A DNA stretch of 15,808 bases. Source: XYA12-FULL-58-9 sp001798605 (GTDB taxonomy: Bacteria > Myxococcota > XYA12-FULL-58-9). The notes under the pieces are model-generated. The model had not been told where the DNA came from. It saw nothing but the letters and a program-made list of their open reading frames with translations, and searched no databases. This document shows positions 1-7,181 of the stretch, in pieces (positions within the stretch are counted from its first letter, which is position 1; every line of letters starts with the position of its first letter). Where the stretch lies: assembly GCA_036736205.1 (NCBI GenBank), contig DAINMX010000145.1:1-15808 (forward strand), written 5' to 3'. The position numbers and the translations under genes are program-made.

Positions 1-81
1 GGAACTCTTGCCAATCATGAGAGAACCGCGATGCCTCCGTTTTTGCAAAACGACCGCCACTGATTACCCGTTTTGCCCCTA

Positions 82-109
82 TTGCCTTGTTGTTGCATGC
101 GATTCTAAA
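82..109 (+). promoter_or_regulatory. possible sigma70-type promoter of the sigma-factor cassette
   Basis: TTGCCT (82-87) and TCTAAA (104-109) are separated by 16 bases and lie about 90 bases before the first gene. Each hexamer matches four of six consensus positions, so this is a weak candidate. The first 199 bases hold no other convincing feature. Confidence 0.25.
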
Positions 110-199
110 AGCGACACGACATTGCACTTTTTTGCATCCAAACCTGCGGTCTGGGTGGTCATACCAGCATCAACGAAACTGCCCGTGGAGGTAAGAGAG

Positions 200-892
200 A
201 TGACACGAATAGGTGCTTTTTGCGTAGCTTTTCTGATGCTCACATCAACGGCTTGGGGACAAACGCAGGATCCGGCCGTCGAAACGGATCCTGGCGCCGT
301 TGCTGAAACGACTCGAGAGGATCTCAAAGAGAAGGCGATGGAGCAGGGGCTTTCGCGGGAGATCGTAGAGAAACTCAGTCCCGCGCAGATTGTGGACGTC
401 TTGAAAGCACAGGAGGTTTTTCGCGGCGACGAGCGGGTTCTTCCTGAGGACGTCGTTCAAAAACTAGGTCCAGAACAGCTGGCCGAGGTTCTGAAGGCAC
501 GGGAGAAACGCAAGTCAGACTCATCTTTGGAGGACGTGCTTGTACCAACCCTGGTGTCTCTCTCCTTCTTCTTGTGTCTCGCTTTTCTTGTTGGGCTGCC
601 ACTGTTCCTTCGATTCCGTGAACATACTCAACGACAGGAGACTTTGCGGCTCATGGTCGAGAAGGGTACTCAGATACCACCCGAGTTGTTGGCGCCACCC
701 ACTCCCCAACGTTCTGATCTGCGCAAAGGCATTGTTCTTGTCGCGGCGGGTCTCAGCATTGTCGCGTTTCTCGCGATCATGGGTGAGGGTCCGGCGGGAG
801 CTTGGAGCATTGGATTGATCCCGACCTTGATTGGTGGTGGCTATCTTCTTGCTTGGAAGTTGGAGCCAAACGGCAGAAACGACAACAGTTGA
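200..892 (+). CDS. DUF6249-type membrane protein with duplicated helical motif
   Basis: This is a 230-aa inner-membrane protein of unknown molecular function. The start at 200 is preceded by GGAGG at 187-191. The reading frame stays open upstream to position 8, but that stretch does not look like protein. Residues 1-20 form a signal peptide ending in AWG before QT. Residues 51-72 and 81-102 are two copies of one motif, L-x3-(I/V)-V-x-K-L-x-P-x-Q-x3-V-L-K-A-x-E, with a 30-residue period. A membrane segment follows at about 113-137. A basic loop with IPPELL (159-164) comes next, then two more membrane segments at about 177-195 and 202-219. The second half matches the DUF6249 pattern (loop with IPPEL, then R-x-G-hydrophobic, then G-L-I-P-x-L-I-G-x-G-Y-L). 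Such proteins often sit before an ECF sigma gene, as here, with 12 bases between the genes. A sensory or accessory role is inference from context. Confidence 0.85.
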   Translation: MTRIGAFCVAFLMLTSTAWGQTQDPAVETDPGAVAETTREDLKEKAMEQGLSREIVEKLSPAQIVDVLKAQEVFRGDERVLPEDVVQKLGPEQLAEVLKAREKRKSDSSLEDVLVPTLVSLSFFLCLAFLVGLPLFLRFREHTQRQETLRLMVEKGTQIPPELLAPPTPQRSDLRKGIVLVAAGLSIVAFLAIMGEGPAGAWSIGLIPTLIGGGYLLAWKLEPNGRNDNS

Positions 893-904
893 TCTCCTCC
901 ACCC

Positions 905-1444
905 ATGTTTCCTTCTGACGCCAGCCTCATCGCCCGAGTTATTCAAGACGACGACCGACACGCGTTCGCCCAGCTCGTTCGGCGACATCAATCGCAGGTG
1001 CGCTCGGTCTTGCGGCGATTGACATGCGGTAATCAAGCACTGTCCGATGATCTCGCACAAGAGACATTCATACGCGCATACCGAGGAATCAAAACATACC
1101 GGGGCGGAGGCAAGTTCTCCTCGTGGCTGTATCGAATCGCGTACAACGTTTTCTTGACGGAAAGAACGCACAACCAAAGAGAAGCGGTTGACTCGGAGCC
1201 TTTGACAACACTTGATGGAGGTAGGTTTCAAGACAAGACGACTTTGCGTCATGACCTGATGAAAGCAATGAAGCACCTGACCGAGCAAGAAAGGGCAGCA
1301 ATCGCTCTTGCATACGGAGCCGAGGCCACCCATGAAGAGATAGCTGTCGTGCTGGAATGTCCGCTGGGCACAGCAAAGTCCCACATTGCACGGGGCAAAG
1401 AGAAACTGAAGAACCACCTGCGAGCCTGGGCGAACGCGGAGTAA
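905..1444 (+). CDS. RNA polymerase sigma factor, sigma-70 family (ECF-like)
   Basis: The 179-aa protein has the two-domain layout of extracytoplasmic-function sigma factors, which direct RNA polymerase to alternative promoters. Region 2 covers about residues 8-75 and contains DDLAQETFIRAYR and KFSSWLYRIAYN, which bind core enzyme and melt the -10 element. Region 4 covers about 119-172 and has LTEQERAAIALAY, then a helix-turn-helix ending in PLGTAKSHIARGKEKL for -35 recognition. There is no region 1 or 3, and the length is normal for the family. The gene lies 12 bases after the DUF6249 gene, and a small membrane-protein gene begins 5 bases after its stop. The three genes therefore form one transcription unit. 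The target promoters and the inducing signal cannot be read from the sequence. The family call is secure. The ECF subgroup is not assigned. Confidence 0.93.
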   Translation: MFPSDASLIARVIQDDDRHAFAQLVRRHQSQVRSVLRRLTCGNQALSDDLAQETFIRAYRGIKTYRGGGKFSSWLYRIAYNVFLTERTHNQREAVDSEPLTTLDGGRFQDKTTLRHDLMKAMKHLTEQERAAIALAYGAEATHEEIAVVLECPLGTAKSHIARGKEKLKNHLRAWANAE

Positions 1445-1449
1445 GCATC

Positions 1450-1785
1450 ATGCCAAAGAACGATGATTGGTTGGACGCCATGTTGAGAGACGACGATCAG
1501 TACATTCAGGATGGGGGTTTTGCAGACCGCGTTCTGCAAGCCTTGCCACCCAAACGCCGACAGCGAACACGGCGCAGCGCCATTCTCCTCGCAAGCGCTG
1601 TGATTGCTTGCTTGTTGGGCTTTGTGGTGCTTCCTGGTGGACAATTCCTGTTGGCTACCGTGACTTCCTTGATCAAGTTTGGGATCGCGCCAACATCGAC
1701 TAATCTGCCGGTCGTTTCGTTGGCTGTTCTGGCAACAACCATATGGGGCGCTGTCGCCGTGGCGCAATCACCGGAAGTTGAATGA
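1450..1785 (+). CDS. small membrane protein encoded after sigma factor, possible anti-sigma-like regulator
   Basis: The protein has 111 aa. The start at 1450 is preceded by GGAG at 1438-1441, inside the end of the sigma gene. An in-frame start at 1357 would overlap the sigma gene heavily and has no such support. The N-terminus is acidic, with the pattern WLDAMLRDDDQYIQDGGFADRVLQALPP, read here as residues 7-20 plus 21-34. It resembles the short 'D-G-F-x-x-R-V-hydrophobic-x-x-L-P' motif of small proteins (DUF5056-like) encoded after ECF sigma genes. A basic patch (35-42) precedes a membrane helix at about 43-64, and a second lies at about 85-104. The N-terminus would stay in the cytoplasm, where it could bind the sigma factor. 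That function is inference. I see no zinc-binding HxxxCxxC motif of a classical ZAS anti-sigma domain. Confidence 0.7.
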   Translation: MPKNDDWLDAMLRDDDQYIQDGGFADRVLQALPPKRRQRTRRSAILLASAVIACLLGFVVLPGGQFLLATVTSLIKFGIAPTSTNLPVVSLAVLATTIWGAVAVAQSPEVE

Positions 1786-1850
1786 AATGTAGATTCTCAG
1801 CAACTGTGCACGGGGTAGGCCCCACTTCTGGACGTCGCCCGGCAACAAGA

Positions 1851-1867
1851 GTTGCAACCCTTGCAAC
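1851..1867. terminator. hairpin between convergent genes, possible bidirectional terminator
   Basis: GTTGCAA (1851-1857) and TTGCAAC (1861-1867) are perfect inverted repeats around CCC. They lie between the sigma cassette stop (1785) and the stop of the facing gene (1871). There is no clear U-tract on either strand, so termination is inferred from the position and the perfect stem. Confidence 0.4.
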
Positions 1868-1870
1868 CGC

Positions 1871-2134
1871 TCAGTGCCGGCCCTTCTTCCAAAACGGTGC
1901 CTTCTCATATAGCGGCACGCCGTCTTCAGTTTGCGGCACACTCGAAAGCTTGGAGAGGATCTTCTTCTTCCGTGCAGTCTCTTCTTCAACCGCGATGACA
2001 GGAGACGGGACACTCCGAGTCACAGCTTCATTGACGAGGGTTGTAACCCAATCGCTCATCTTCATGTTGTGTTGCGTGCAGAACTTTTTGGCTTGGGCGT
2101 GTGCCTTTGGTGGCAGATGGATCACCTTCGACAT
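1871..2134 (-). CDS. small ribbon-helix-helix-like DNA-binding protein
   Basis: The 87-aa protein fits an Arc/MetJ/CopG-style ribbon-helix-helix fold. A short beta strand (SKVIHLPP, residues 2-9) is followed by helix A (about 10-23), a turn at NMKMS, and helix B (WVTTLVNEAVTRS, about 28-40). A charged tail, EEETARKKKILSKL and beyond, follows. The start at 2134 has GGAGGG just upstream (complement of 2141-2146). An in-frame start at 2167 lacks this support and would add 11 residues. Proteins of this fold bind DNA as dimers, often at their own promoter, and many are antitoxins. No toxin gene lies next to it: the upstream neighbour is a 158-aa unknown that starts 553 bases away and ends 76 bases before this gene. 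A transcription-regulator role is inferred. The fold call is made from the pattern only. Confidence 0.6.
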   Translation of the reverse strand: MSKVIHLPPKAHAQAKKFCTQHNMKMSDWVTTLVNEAVTRSVPSPVIAVEEETARKKKILSKLSSVPQTEDGVPLYEKAPFWKKGRH

Positions 2135-2210
2135 TCGATTCCCTCCACGAACAAAGTGCCAATTCATTTATCGGACCACGGATCAGGAGTCCACCTGGGC
2201 ATGAGGCTTC

Positions 2211-2687
2211 TTAGCTCCGCTTCTGGTCCACGTTCTCGGTCCCCATGAACTTGAGATAAATCACCGCGTCCTCACGTGACCCGTGGGCTTCGAGCTCACC
2301 CAGGAGTGCCTGGATTTCCTTCTTGCCTAGCTTTTCAAACTTGTTGAGATCATCGGAGGTGGTCAACCCGTCTTCGTGCTCGATGCCGAGATGGTCGAGA
2401 GCAGCGGCAAGCAACTCACGTTTTCCCAACAACCAGGTGCGCAGCATTTCCTCAGCCATCTCGTCATCGTTGACGGTCTTGAGGAGGTCGTAGAGCTGGG
2501 AAATGCGAGCCTCTGTTTTCGCGCCAGGCTTGACGAGGCGCTTTTTCGACGATGCGCGGACGCCCTGGCGATGAAAATACGTCTCGCGTGCCTTGCGACT
2601 CGATGCCAAGAAAACTTCTGAAAACTTCTCTGCGGTCAAGCCACGCAGGATTTCGGTGTACGCAATCTTGTTCTCTTGCTCAGCCAT
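2211..2687 (-). CDS. conserved-looking hypothetical protein, 158 aa, charged and helical
   Basis: I do not recognise this family. The product has 158 aa, is rich in Glu, Lys and Leu, and has no signal peptide or membrane segment, so it is probably cytoplasmic. It reads as a string of helices with several notable patches: ILRGLTAEKFSEVF (13-26), a basic stretch at about 42-57, DDEMAEEMLRTWLLGKRELL (74-93), LDHLGIEHEDGL, and a C-terminal YLKFMG. The good amino-acid balance, the lack of a sensible alternative on the other strand and its place in a run of five same-strand genes support it as real. It starts 83 bases after the end of the usp gene on the same strand, so the two may be co-transcribed. 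No strong ribosome-binding site is seen at its ATG. A role in the PrkA/Usp stress module is a guess from position only. Confidence 0.65.
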   Translation of the reverse strand: MAEQENKIAYTEILRGLTAEKFSEVFLASSRKARETYFHRQGVRASSKKRLVKPGAKTEARISQLYDLLKTVNDDEMAEEMLRTWLLGKRELLAAALDHLGIEHEDGLTTSDDLNKFEKLGKKEIQALLGELEAHGSREDAVIYLKFMGTENVDQKRS

Positions 2688-2769
2688 GACGTCTGCTCAT
2701 ACTCACTCAGCAACAATCTGCTCGAATTGGTTTTTGTGGTTGTGGGGGTGTCGCCCTATCGCCGACGGT

Positions 2770-3228
2770 TCATCCCATGACAAAAGAGGGGTCCTTTTCG
2801 CGGACCAAAACGACCGTGCAGGGTGCCTGCAACAGCAGTTTTTTGAAGTTGGAGCTTTCGGGTGCCCCCATGATGATCATGTCAGCACTGATGCCGCCTG
2901 CCATTTTCAGAATCTCGACCCATGGTTTGCCTTGCGACAAGCGCCGATGCACATCCTCGAGATGATGGGTGACTCCCTTCTCGAAGACGCGACCGATGGC
3001 GTTGATCACCACCTGTTTCATTCGCCCAAGGTACTCCTCGTTGAGGCGGTCGAGGTGCCGATAATCTTTGGTCGAATCCTCGAATACATGGAACAAGTAG
3101 ACGTCGGCGTTGAAATTCTGACTGTAGATGAGCGCGAAGTCGAGCGCCATCTCACACTTGCGGGCGAAATTGATGGGCACCAACAACTTCAGCTTTGGAA
3201 CGGTACCCTGTGTTGTAGCAGCCACCAT
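2770..3228 (-). CDS. universal stress protein, UspA family, without canonical ATP-binding motif
   Basis: The 152-aa protein has the UspA alpha/beta fold. The N-terminal strand KLKLLVPINFA is followed by ALDFALIYSQNFNADVYLFHVFE, and the C-terminal part has ISADMIIMGAPES and APCTVVLVREKD. Usp proteins are small cytoplasmic stress or starvation factors. In the ATP-binding branch the region after the fourth strand reads G-x2-G-x9-G-(S/T). Here it is GAPESSNFKKLLLQAPCT, so the glycines are absent and the loop is shortened. The protein probably belongs to the non-ATP-binding branch. I chose the ATG at 3228 because GGAG lies six bases before it. An in-frame ATG at 3240 would add four residues and has no such site. 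The gene follows prkA on the same strand but is separated from it by a hairpin terminator, so it probably has its own promoter. Confidence 0.87.
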   Translation of the reverse strand: MVAATTQGTVPKLKLLVPINFARKCEMALDFALIYSQNFNADVYLFHVFEDSTKDYRHLDRLNEEYLGRMKQVVINAIGRVFEKGVTHHLEDVHRRLSQGKPWVEILKMAGGISADMIIMGAPESSNFKKLLLQAPCTVVLVREKDPSFVMG

Positions 3229-3281
3229 CAAGCTCTCCATATCATCGAAACGGTCGTTCTCGCCCGCAACGCCTCCATCTC

Positions 3282-3308
3282 AAAAACGGCCTCAAAAACA
3301 GCCGTTTT
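3282..3308 (-). terminator. rho-independent terminator after prkA
   Basis: AAAACGGC (3283-3290) and GCCGTTTT (3301-3308) are perfect 8-base inverted repeats. On the - strand the stem ends in a run of five T (3286 down to 3282). It begins 13 bases after the prkA stop codon. A tandem near-repeat, CTCAAAAACGGC then CTCAAAAACAGC, forms part of the structure. Confidence 0.7.
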
Positions 3309-3320
3309 CGATCGCGCGAG

Positions 3321-5591
3321 CTACTCTCCGTACCTCTTACTCAACAGATACGCAACCGTGTCACGCGCACAGTTCCTACAATAGCCATAACGTGACTCGA
3401 GACACTCCAGCATGGCTGTCGCGTGCTCTCGCTCCTTGGGCTCGAGTCCGTCCTGCTTATCACCTGACGTAAATTTGAGGAAATTGATGTTCAAGCGCCG
3501 CAGTATCTTCTGACGACTTGCGAAAAAGTCTTCGCGAAGCCTCTCGAAATACGGCTTGAAGATGACCGCGTAGTCGGCCTTGAAATCTGGGTTCTCAAGA
3601 GCGCGAGCGCCGATCGTGCCAATGACAGATCGGCGGAAATCCTCGGCACTCTCGCCATCGGCTTTGAGCACCTTTTCGATCTCAGCCATGAGCTTTTCGT
3701 CAGGGTCGTGCAAGGCACCAGAGGTAGGATCGCGCACCTTCTCCTTTTTCACCCACTGCGAAACATGACGGATGTAGCGCTCGAACGGCTCACTGTAGCT
3801 ACCTTCGGTGGCGAGCCCCATTGACTCACGAACCTCTACGTCAACCCACCGGGTAAACAGCTCCTCGGTCTGCTCGAGAAAGGCCTGGTGGTCGTGGTAC
3901 TTGCCCATCTTGTCTTGCTTGAGAAATTCATAGATTGATTTGGACTCGAGCAGTTCACGCAATTGCTCGAACACCGCCAAGGGGCTCAGGCATTTGTAAT
4001 CGGCGTGATGGGCGGCGTTGAGCAACGCTGTACGAATCTCGCGGGCGCTGGCACCAAGTCGACCTTCATATTGTGGGTAGCTCACGGATTCCTTGAAAAG
4101 ATCGGGAATCGCCTTGTGCAGCTCCTTTGCTTGACCGGCGGACAAACGCTCTGGCACCGCACCCGTATCGTAGAGGCGCAGTTTTTCCATCGGCGTGATG
4201 TCGTCAATGATGCCCTTCAGCTCATCGTCGTATCGGGATGAGTCACAACGGCGCATGCGCGAAAGGATAGCCCACAACGAGGCCACATCAATGGCGTGGG
4301 GTGCCACGTGCCTGCCGACCACCCGTGCATTGATCTGCGGTTCGTAGATTTGTTTCTCATCGGCATAGCGATTGAGATACGGGACCTTCACCAACTCCAT
4401 TCGCCCCTTGAACGACGGAAAATCAGGATGCTCTTTGAAAGCCTCTAGATATATCTCGTTGGTCGAGCCAATGAAGGCGACATCGAGCTGCAGGACAAAG
4501 GAGTCCATTGAAACGGTAGCGGTTTCGATCGTGTCGAGAAGGTACTTGAACGCATCGACGGGACGTTTGAGAAGATCGCTGAACTCTAACAGACCACGGT
4601 TGGCATCAACCAGTGGGCCACTCGGTTCGTACAAAGAAATGTACTGCAGCGACTTGGGCAAAGATTGCATCGAACGGTCAGCGGTCACTTGTTGAATGCG
4701 CGCGTCGACAGAAAGCTGTGGCTCTATTGTGGCCGCGCCTCGGCGGTAGCGTTTGGACACATAGAAGCGCTCTACCTGAATGTGGTCGAGAACCTTGCTC
4801 ACATCGCCATCGTAGCTGGCCAGCAAGGCGTCGTAGATACGCCGACATTTGTAACAGAGGTCGCCGAATCGCAAATAGTCGCTGATGGTCGTGTGGGGTT
4901 GGTCGAGATTGTTTGTGCCAGTGCTCGCTTCCGGCAATAACTCATTGAGCAAACTGCGCCGCAAGCCTCGTGGAATGAGAAACACGGGGTGGTCGTGCAT
5001 GTCACAGGGAACGCGAGCATCAATGAGATCCGCGGGCAGATAGGCGAACGACTCACCCGCAGCCTTGGGTGCCTCGCGACCGGCCCCAAAACCAATGCTG
5101 CCACTACCGAGACGCTCCGAAGGAATGATCCAATTGAAGCTGTATGCTGCCCCCTCTGACAGGCGCGCGTAGGCCTCCATACCGGCCATGAGACACCGAA
5201 CGATCGAGCTCTTGGCGCTGCCATTTGGACCGTGCAACACCAGCATCTTGTTGATTTGCCCCTGGCGTGCGAAATTCGCGAGGAGACGGTAGATCGCCTC
5301 TTGTACTCGCTCTTGTCCTGCAACCCGCCCCTCACCACCGGCGAACGGCGCATCAAACAGCTTAAAACGAGTCACCCGTCCGGTGGGCAAATCGAGCTGC
5401 TCACGGCCAAAATGATCGAGCATGTCAACGAGGTACTGTGCCGTCGAACGTAGGTGCCGCTCGGGTTCCTCGATCATCAGGTTGAAGAACTCGGGGAACG
5501 AAAGGATCGTCTGACCTTCGACAAATGCCTTGCGAATGTCTTTGACCAGCCCATCGAGGAGCTGGCCACCTTTGTTCGAATCGGTCGTCAT
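3321..5591 (-). CDS. prkA: PrkA-family AAA+ serine protein kinase
   Basis: This 756-aa protein matches PrkA (YeaG in E. coli), a cytoplasmic kinase linked to starvation and stationary-phase responses. The N-terminal AAA domain has Walker A GPNGSAKS at 121-128. The acidic Walker B-like segment NRGLLEF at 331-337 matches NQGIMEF of the E. coli protein. A sensor-type STNE follows at 376-379 and a conserved GRMELVKVPY at 396-405. The C-terminal PrkA domain runs from roughly residue 465 and includes LRLYDTG and a 'RDPTSGALHDPDE' element. At 756 aa it is longer than the roughly 640-aa E. coli protein. The extra length includes about 60 residues after Walker A, with GSGSIGFG and DMHDHPVFLIP. Two cysteine pairs, CYKC (246-249) and CRNC near the C-terminus, are also visible. 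The usual partner genes (yeaH/DUF444 or spoVR) are not in the window. B. subtilis PrkA has been described as a protease, so the activity is a family-level inference. Confidence 0.93.
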   Translation of the reverse strand: MTTDSNKGGQLLDGLVKDIRKAFVEGQTILSFPEFFNLMIEEPERHLRSTAQYLVDMLDHFGREQLDLPTGRVTRFKLFDAPFAGGEGRVAGQERVQEAIYRLLANFARQGQINKMLVLHGPNGSAKSSIVRCLMAGMEAYARLSEGAAYSFNWIIPSERLGSGSIGFGAGREAPKAAGESFAYLPADLIDARVPCDMHDHPVFLIPRGLRRSLLNELLPEASTGTNNLDQPHTTISDYLRFGDLCYKCRRIYDALLASYDGDVSKVLDHIQVERFYVSKRYRRGAATIEPQLSVDARIQQVTADRSMQSLPKSLQYISLYEPSGPLVDANRGLLEFSDLLKRPVDAFKYLLDTIETATVSMDSFVLQLDVAFIGSTNEIYLEAFKEHPDFPSFKGRMELVKVPYLNRYADEKQIYEPQINARVVGRHVAPHAIDVASLWAILSRMRRCDSSRYDDELKGIIDDITPMEKLRLYDTGAVPERLSAGQAKELHKAIPDLFKESVSYPQYEGRLGASAREIRTALLNAAHHADYKCLSPLAVFEQLRELLESKSIYEFLKQDKMGKYHDHQAFLEQTEELFTRWVDVEVRESMGLATEGSYSEPFERYIRHVSQWVKKEKVRDPTSGALHDPDEKLMAEIEKVLKADGESAEDFRRSVIGTIGARALENPDFKADYAVIFKPYFERLREDFFASRQKILRRLNINFLKFTSGDKQDGLEPKEREHATAMLECLESRYGYCRNCARDTVAYLLSKRYGE

Positions 5592-5656
5592 CGTGTCCAG
5601 AGCATACCACGACCCAATCCGCAGACCAGCAAATCAATGCAGCGCCCACCAAAGGT

Positions 5657-7036
5657 TCAGCGGATGAGGATCTCCGTGCTCAATATGCGCGAGAGTGGCT
5701 CACATACCGTGGCAGGCAACGCCCGCTTGAGCCCCGCGCGAATCACAATGGGCGACTTGGTCAGATCGACATCCACTATGCGCACACCCCGCTCGGCGAT
5801 GGCGTCAGCCACCCGCAACAATCCAATCAACACTCGAGCGGTACGCGAGTCATCGTCGCATAACTCGGAACCAGAGTTAAGCCCATCTCCCCTTGTCTGA
5901 GTGGCCACATAAGCGGCCACACGACAGCTGTACTCACACAATCCGAAGCCCTTCACGCCGAAGCGCAACTCATCTGGTCGGATAGTCGCCGCAAGACGGG
6001 CAGCTACAGCGAGAGTTGCCCGGGCAGGACGCCACAACCCGTGTACCGGTGCGAGAAGCTCAAATAGGCGAGTGGCGATCTTAGCTGGGGCGCTCGAGCG
6101 CCTGCCGAGGCGTCGCATCACCTGTCGCGCGCGCAACTCAGTTTCGCTCGCGTCAGCCAATGACCTCAGGATCGTCTCACGCAATCCCGTTCCAGGAACC
6201 ACAAAGGACTGCACACCGAAGTAGCGCACCACGGCGTGAATGACCAACACGGCTGGAGTTAGAACGTCCGCGCGGTCCAGTCGCAAGCCGAACAAAGTAA
6301 CGCGCTCGTGCGGTGGCGCGGCAGCAATCCGCAGAGCAACGCTTCCCAACCTGCGCACATCAATGGCTGGGTGATAACCGGGCTTGGCCGGTACCAACCG
6401 CGCAAGGACATTGAGATTGCCACCAGTACCGATCGCCAAGGGGCAGGAGACTCGACGGAGGCACCGACCAAGATCCGCCTCGATGGCCCGCACGATCTTG
6501 GAGGTCTCGACGGCTGTCAGAGCCCCCCGCATCTCTGGAAATCTTTCTAGCAAACGAACCGTCCCGAGAGGCACCGATTTGCCCCAACGCCCATGTGCAC
6601 GTCGAAGCTCGAGACTGCCGCCACCTAAGTCGACAAGAAGTGTGTCAGGTGGGACCGACCCCAAAGCCTGCACCAAAGCGTCGCGGGACAGCCGTCCTTC
6701 CTCTAGGCCCGAAATAATCTCGACCTCAACCCCCGTCTTGCGACGAATCTTCTCGACAATGTGCTTACCGTTTCTCGCATCACGCATTGCCGACGTCGCA
6801 ACAGCACGGTAGGCCTCTACACCCAGTCGCCGCATGTGGTCGGCCACAATCGCAAAGATATCCAGCAGTGCCTGCGAACGCTCTGAGCCAATCCTCCCCT
6901 CAGCGAACACGTCTGCCCCGAGCCGAATCGGCCAACGATAAAACCCGAGATCGTTGACAGAGCCAGCAGGGCTCAGCCGCACCACCGCCAACCGCATGGC
7001 GTGTGAGCCGACATCAATGGCCGCAAGCACCGGCAT
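5657..7036 (-). CDS. Ppx/GppA-family phosphatase (exopolyphosphatase-like), degenerate C-terminal domain
   Basis: The 459-aa protein has the actin-like ASKHA fold of exopolyphosphatases and pppGpp phosphohydrolases, which remove phosphate from polyphosphate or pppGpp. The visible motifs are AIDVGSHAMRL (6-16, phosphate loop), VATSAMRDARN (79-89), ISGLEEGRL (108-116, with the catalytic-type Glu), LLVDLGGGSLEL (133-144) and AIGTGGNL (201-208). In the first loop the usual GSNS is GSHA. The C-terminal domain (about 310-415) should carry an L-H-(D/E)-(I/V)-G metal motif. Here the matching helix reads AARLAATIRPDE, and the later H and YH positions are also absent, although LLRVADAIA is kept. The domain therefore looks catalytically dead. 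The ATG at 7036 has GGGA about seven bases upstream. prkA follows 65 bases downstream on the same strand, so both may answer starvation signals. Which substrate is used cannot be decided from the sequence. Confidence 0.88.
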   Translation of the reverse strand: MPVLAAIDVGSHAMRLAVVRLSPAGSVNDLGFYRWPIRLGADVFAEGRIGSERSQALLDIFAIVADHMRRLGVEAYRAVATSAMRDARNGKHIVEKIRRKTGVEVEIISGLEEGRLSRDALVQALGSVPPDTLLVDLGGGSLELRRAHGRWGKSVPLGTVRLLERFPEMRGALTAVETSKIVRAIEADLGRCLRRVSCPLAIGTGGNLNVLARLVPAKPGYHPAIDVRRLGSVALRIAAAPPHERVTLFGLRLDRADVLTPAVLVIHAVVRYFGVQSFVVPGTGLRETILRSLADASETELRARQVMRRLGRRSSAPAKIATRLFELLAPVHGLWRPARATLAVAARLAATIRPDELRFGVKGFGLCEYSCRVAAYVATQTRGDGLNSGSELCDDDSRTARVLIGLLRVADAIAERGVRIVDVDLTKSPIVIRAGLKRALPATVCEPLSRILSTEILIR

Positions 7037-7181
7037 CGTGTTCCCGTATCAGTGCAAGTGAATTCATTCTACTTATCCGCGAGGAGTGTAACCCAACAAT
7101 GGCACTGAGAGCCTCGGCTCATCCGGTTCATCGGCGACCGAGCGAGTGGACAGGTGCGAGACCAATCGTTTGCTGGATGAA

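Noticed and set aside
8..199. Upstream extension of the DUF6249 protein
   Set aside because: The extension would bury the signal peptide, and the strong GGAGG site fits the ATG at 200.
521..1417. 298-codon open frame on the - strand
   Set aside because: It lies opposite the sigma-factor and DUF6249 genes, which have clear motifs and ribosome-binding sites. Its translation is Cys/Ser-rich and unlike a protein.
1871..2687. The 158-aa protein and the ribbon-helix-helix protein as a toxin-antitoxin pair
   Set aside because: The genes are 76 bases apart, the order and sizes do not fit, and the 158-aa protein shows no toxin motif.
2593..3384. 263-codon open frame on the + strand
   Set aside because: It covers the complement of the usp gene and crosses the prkA terminator. 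It has no recognisable domain or ribosome-binding site.
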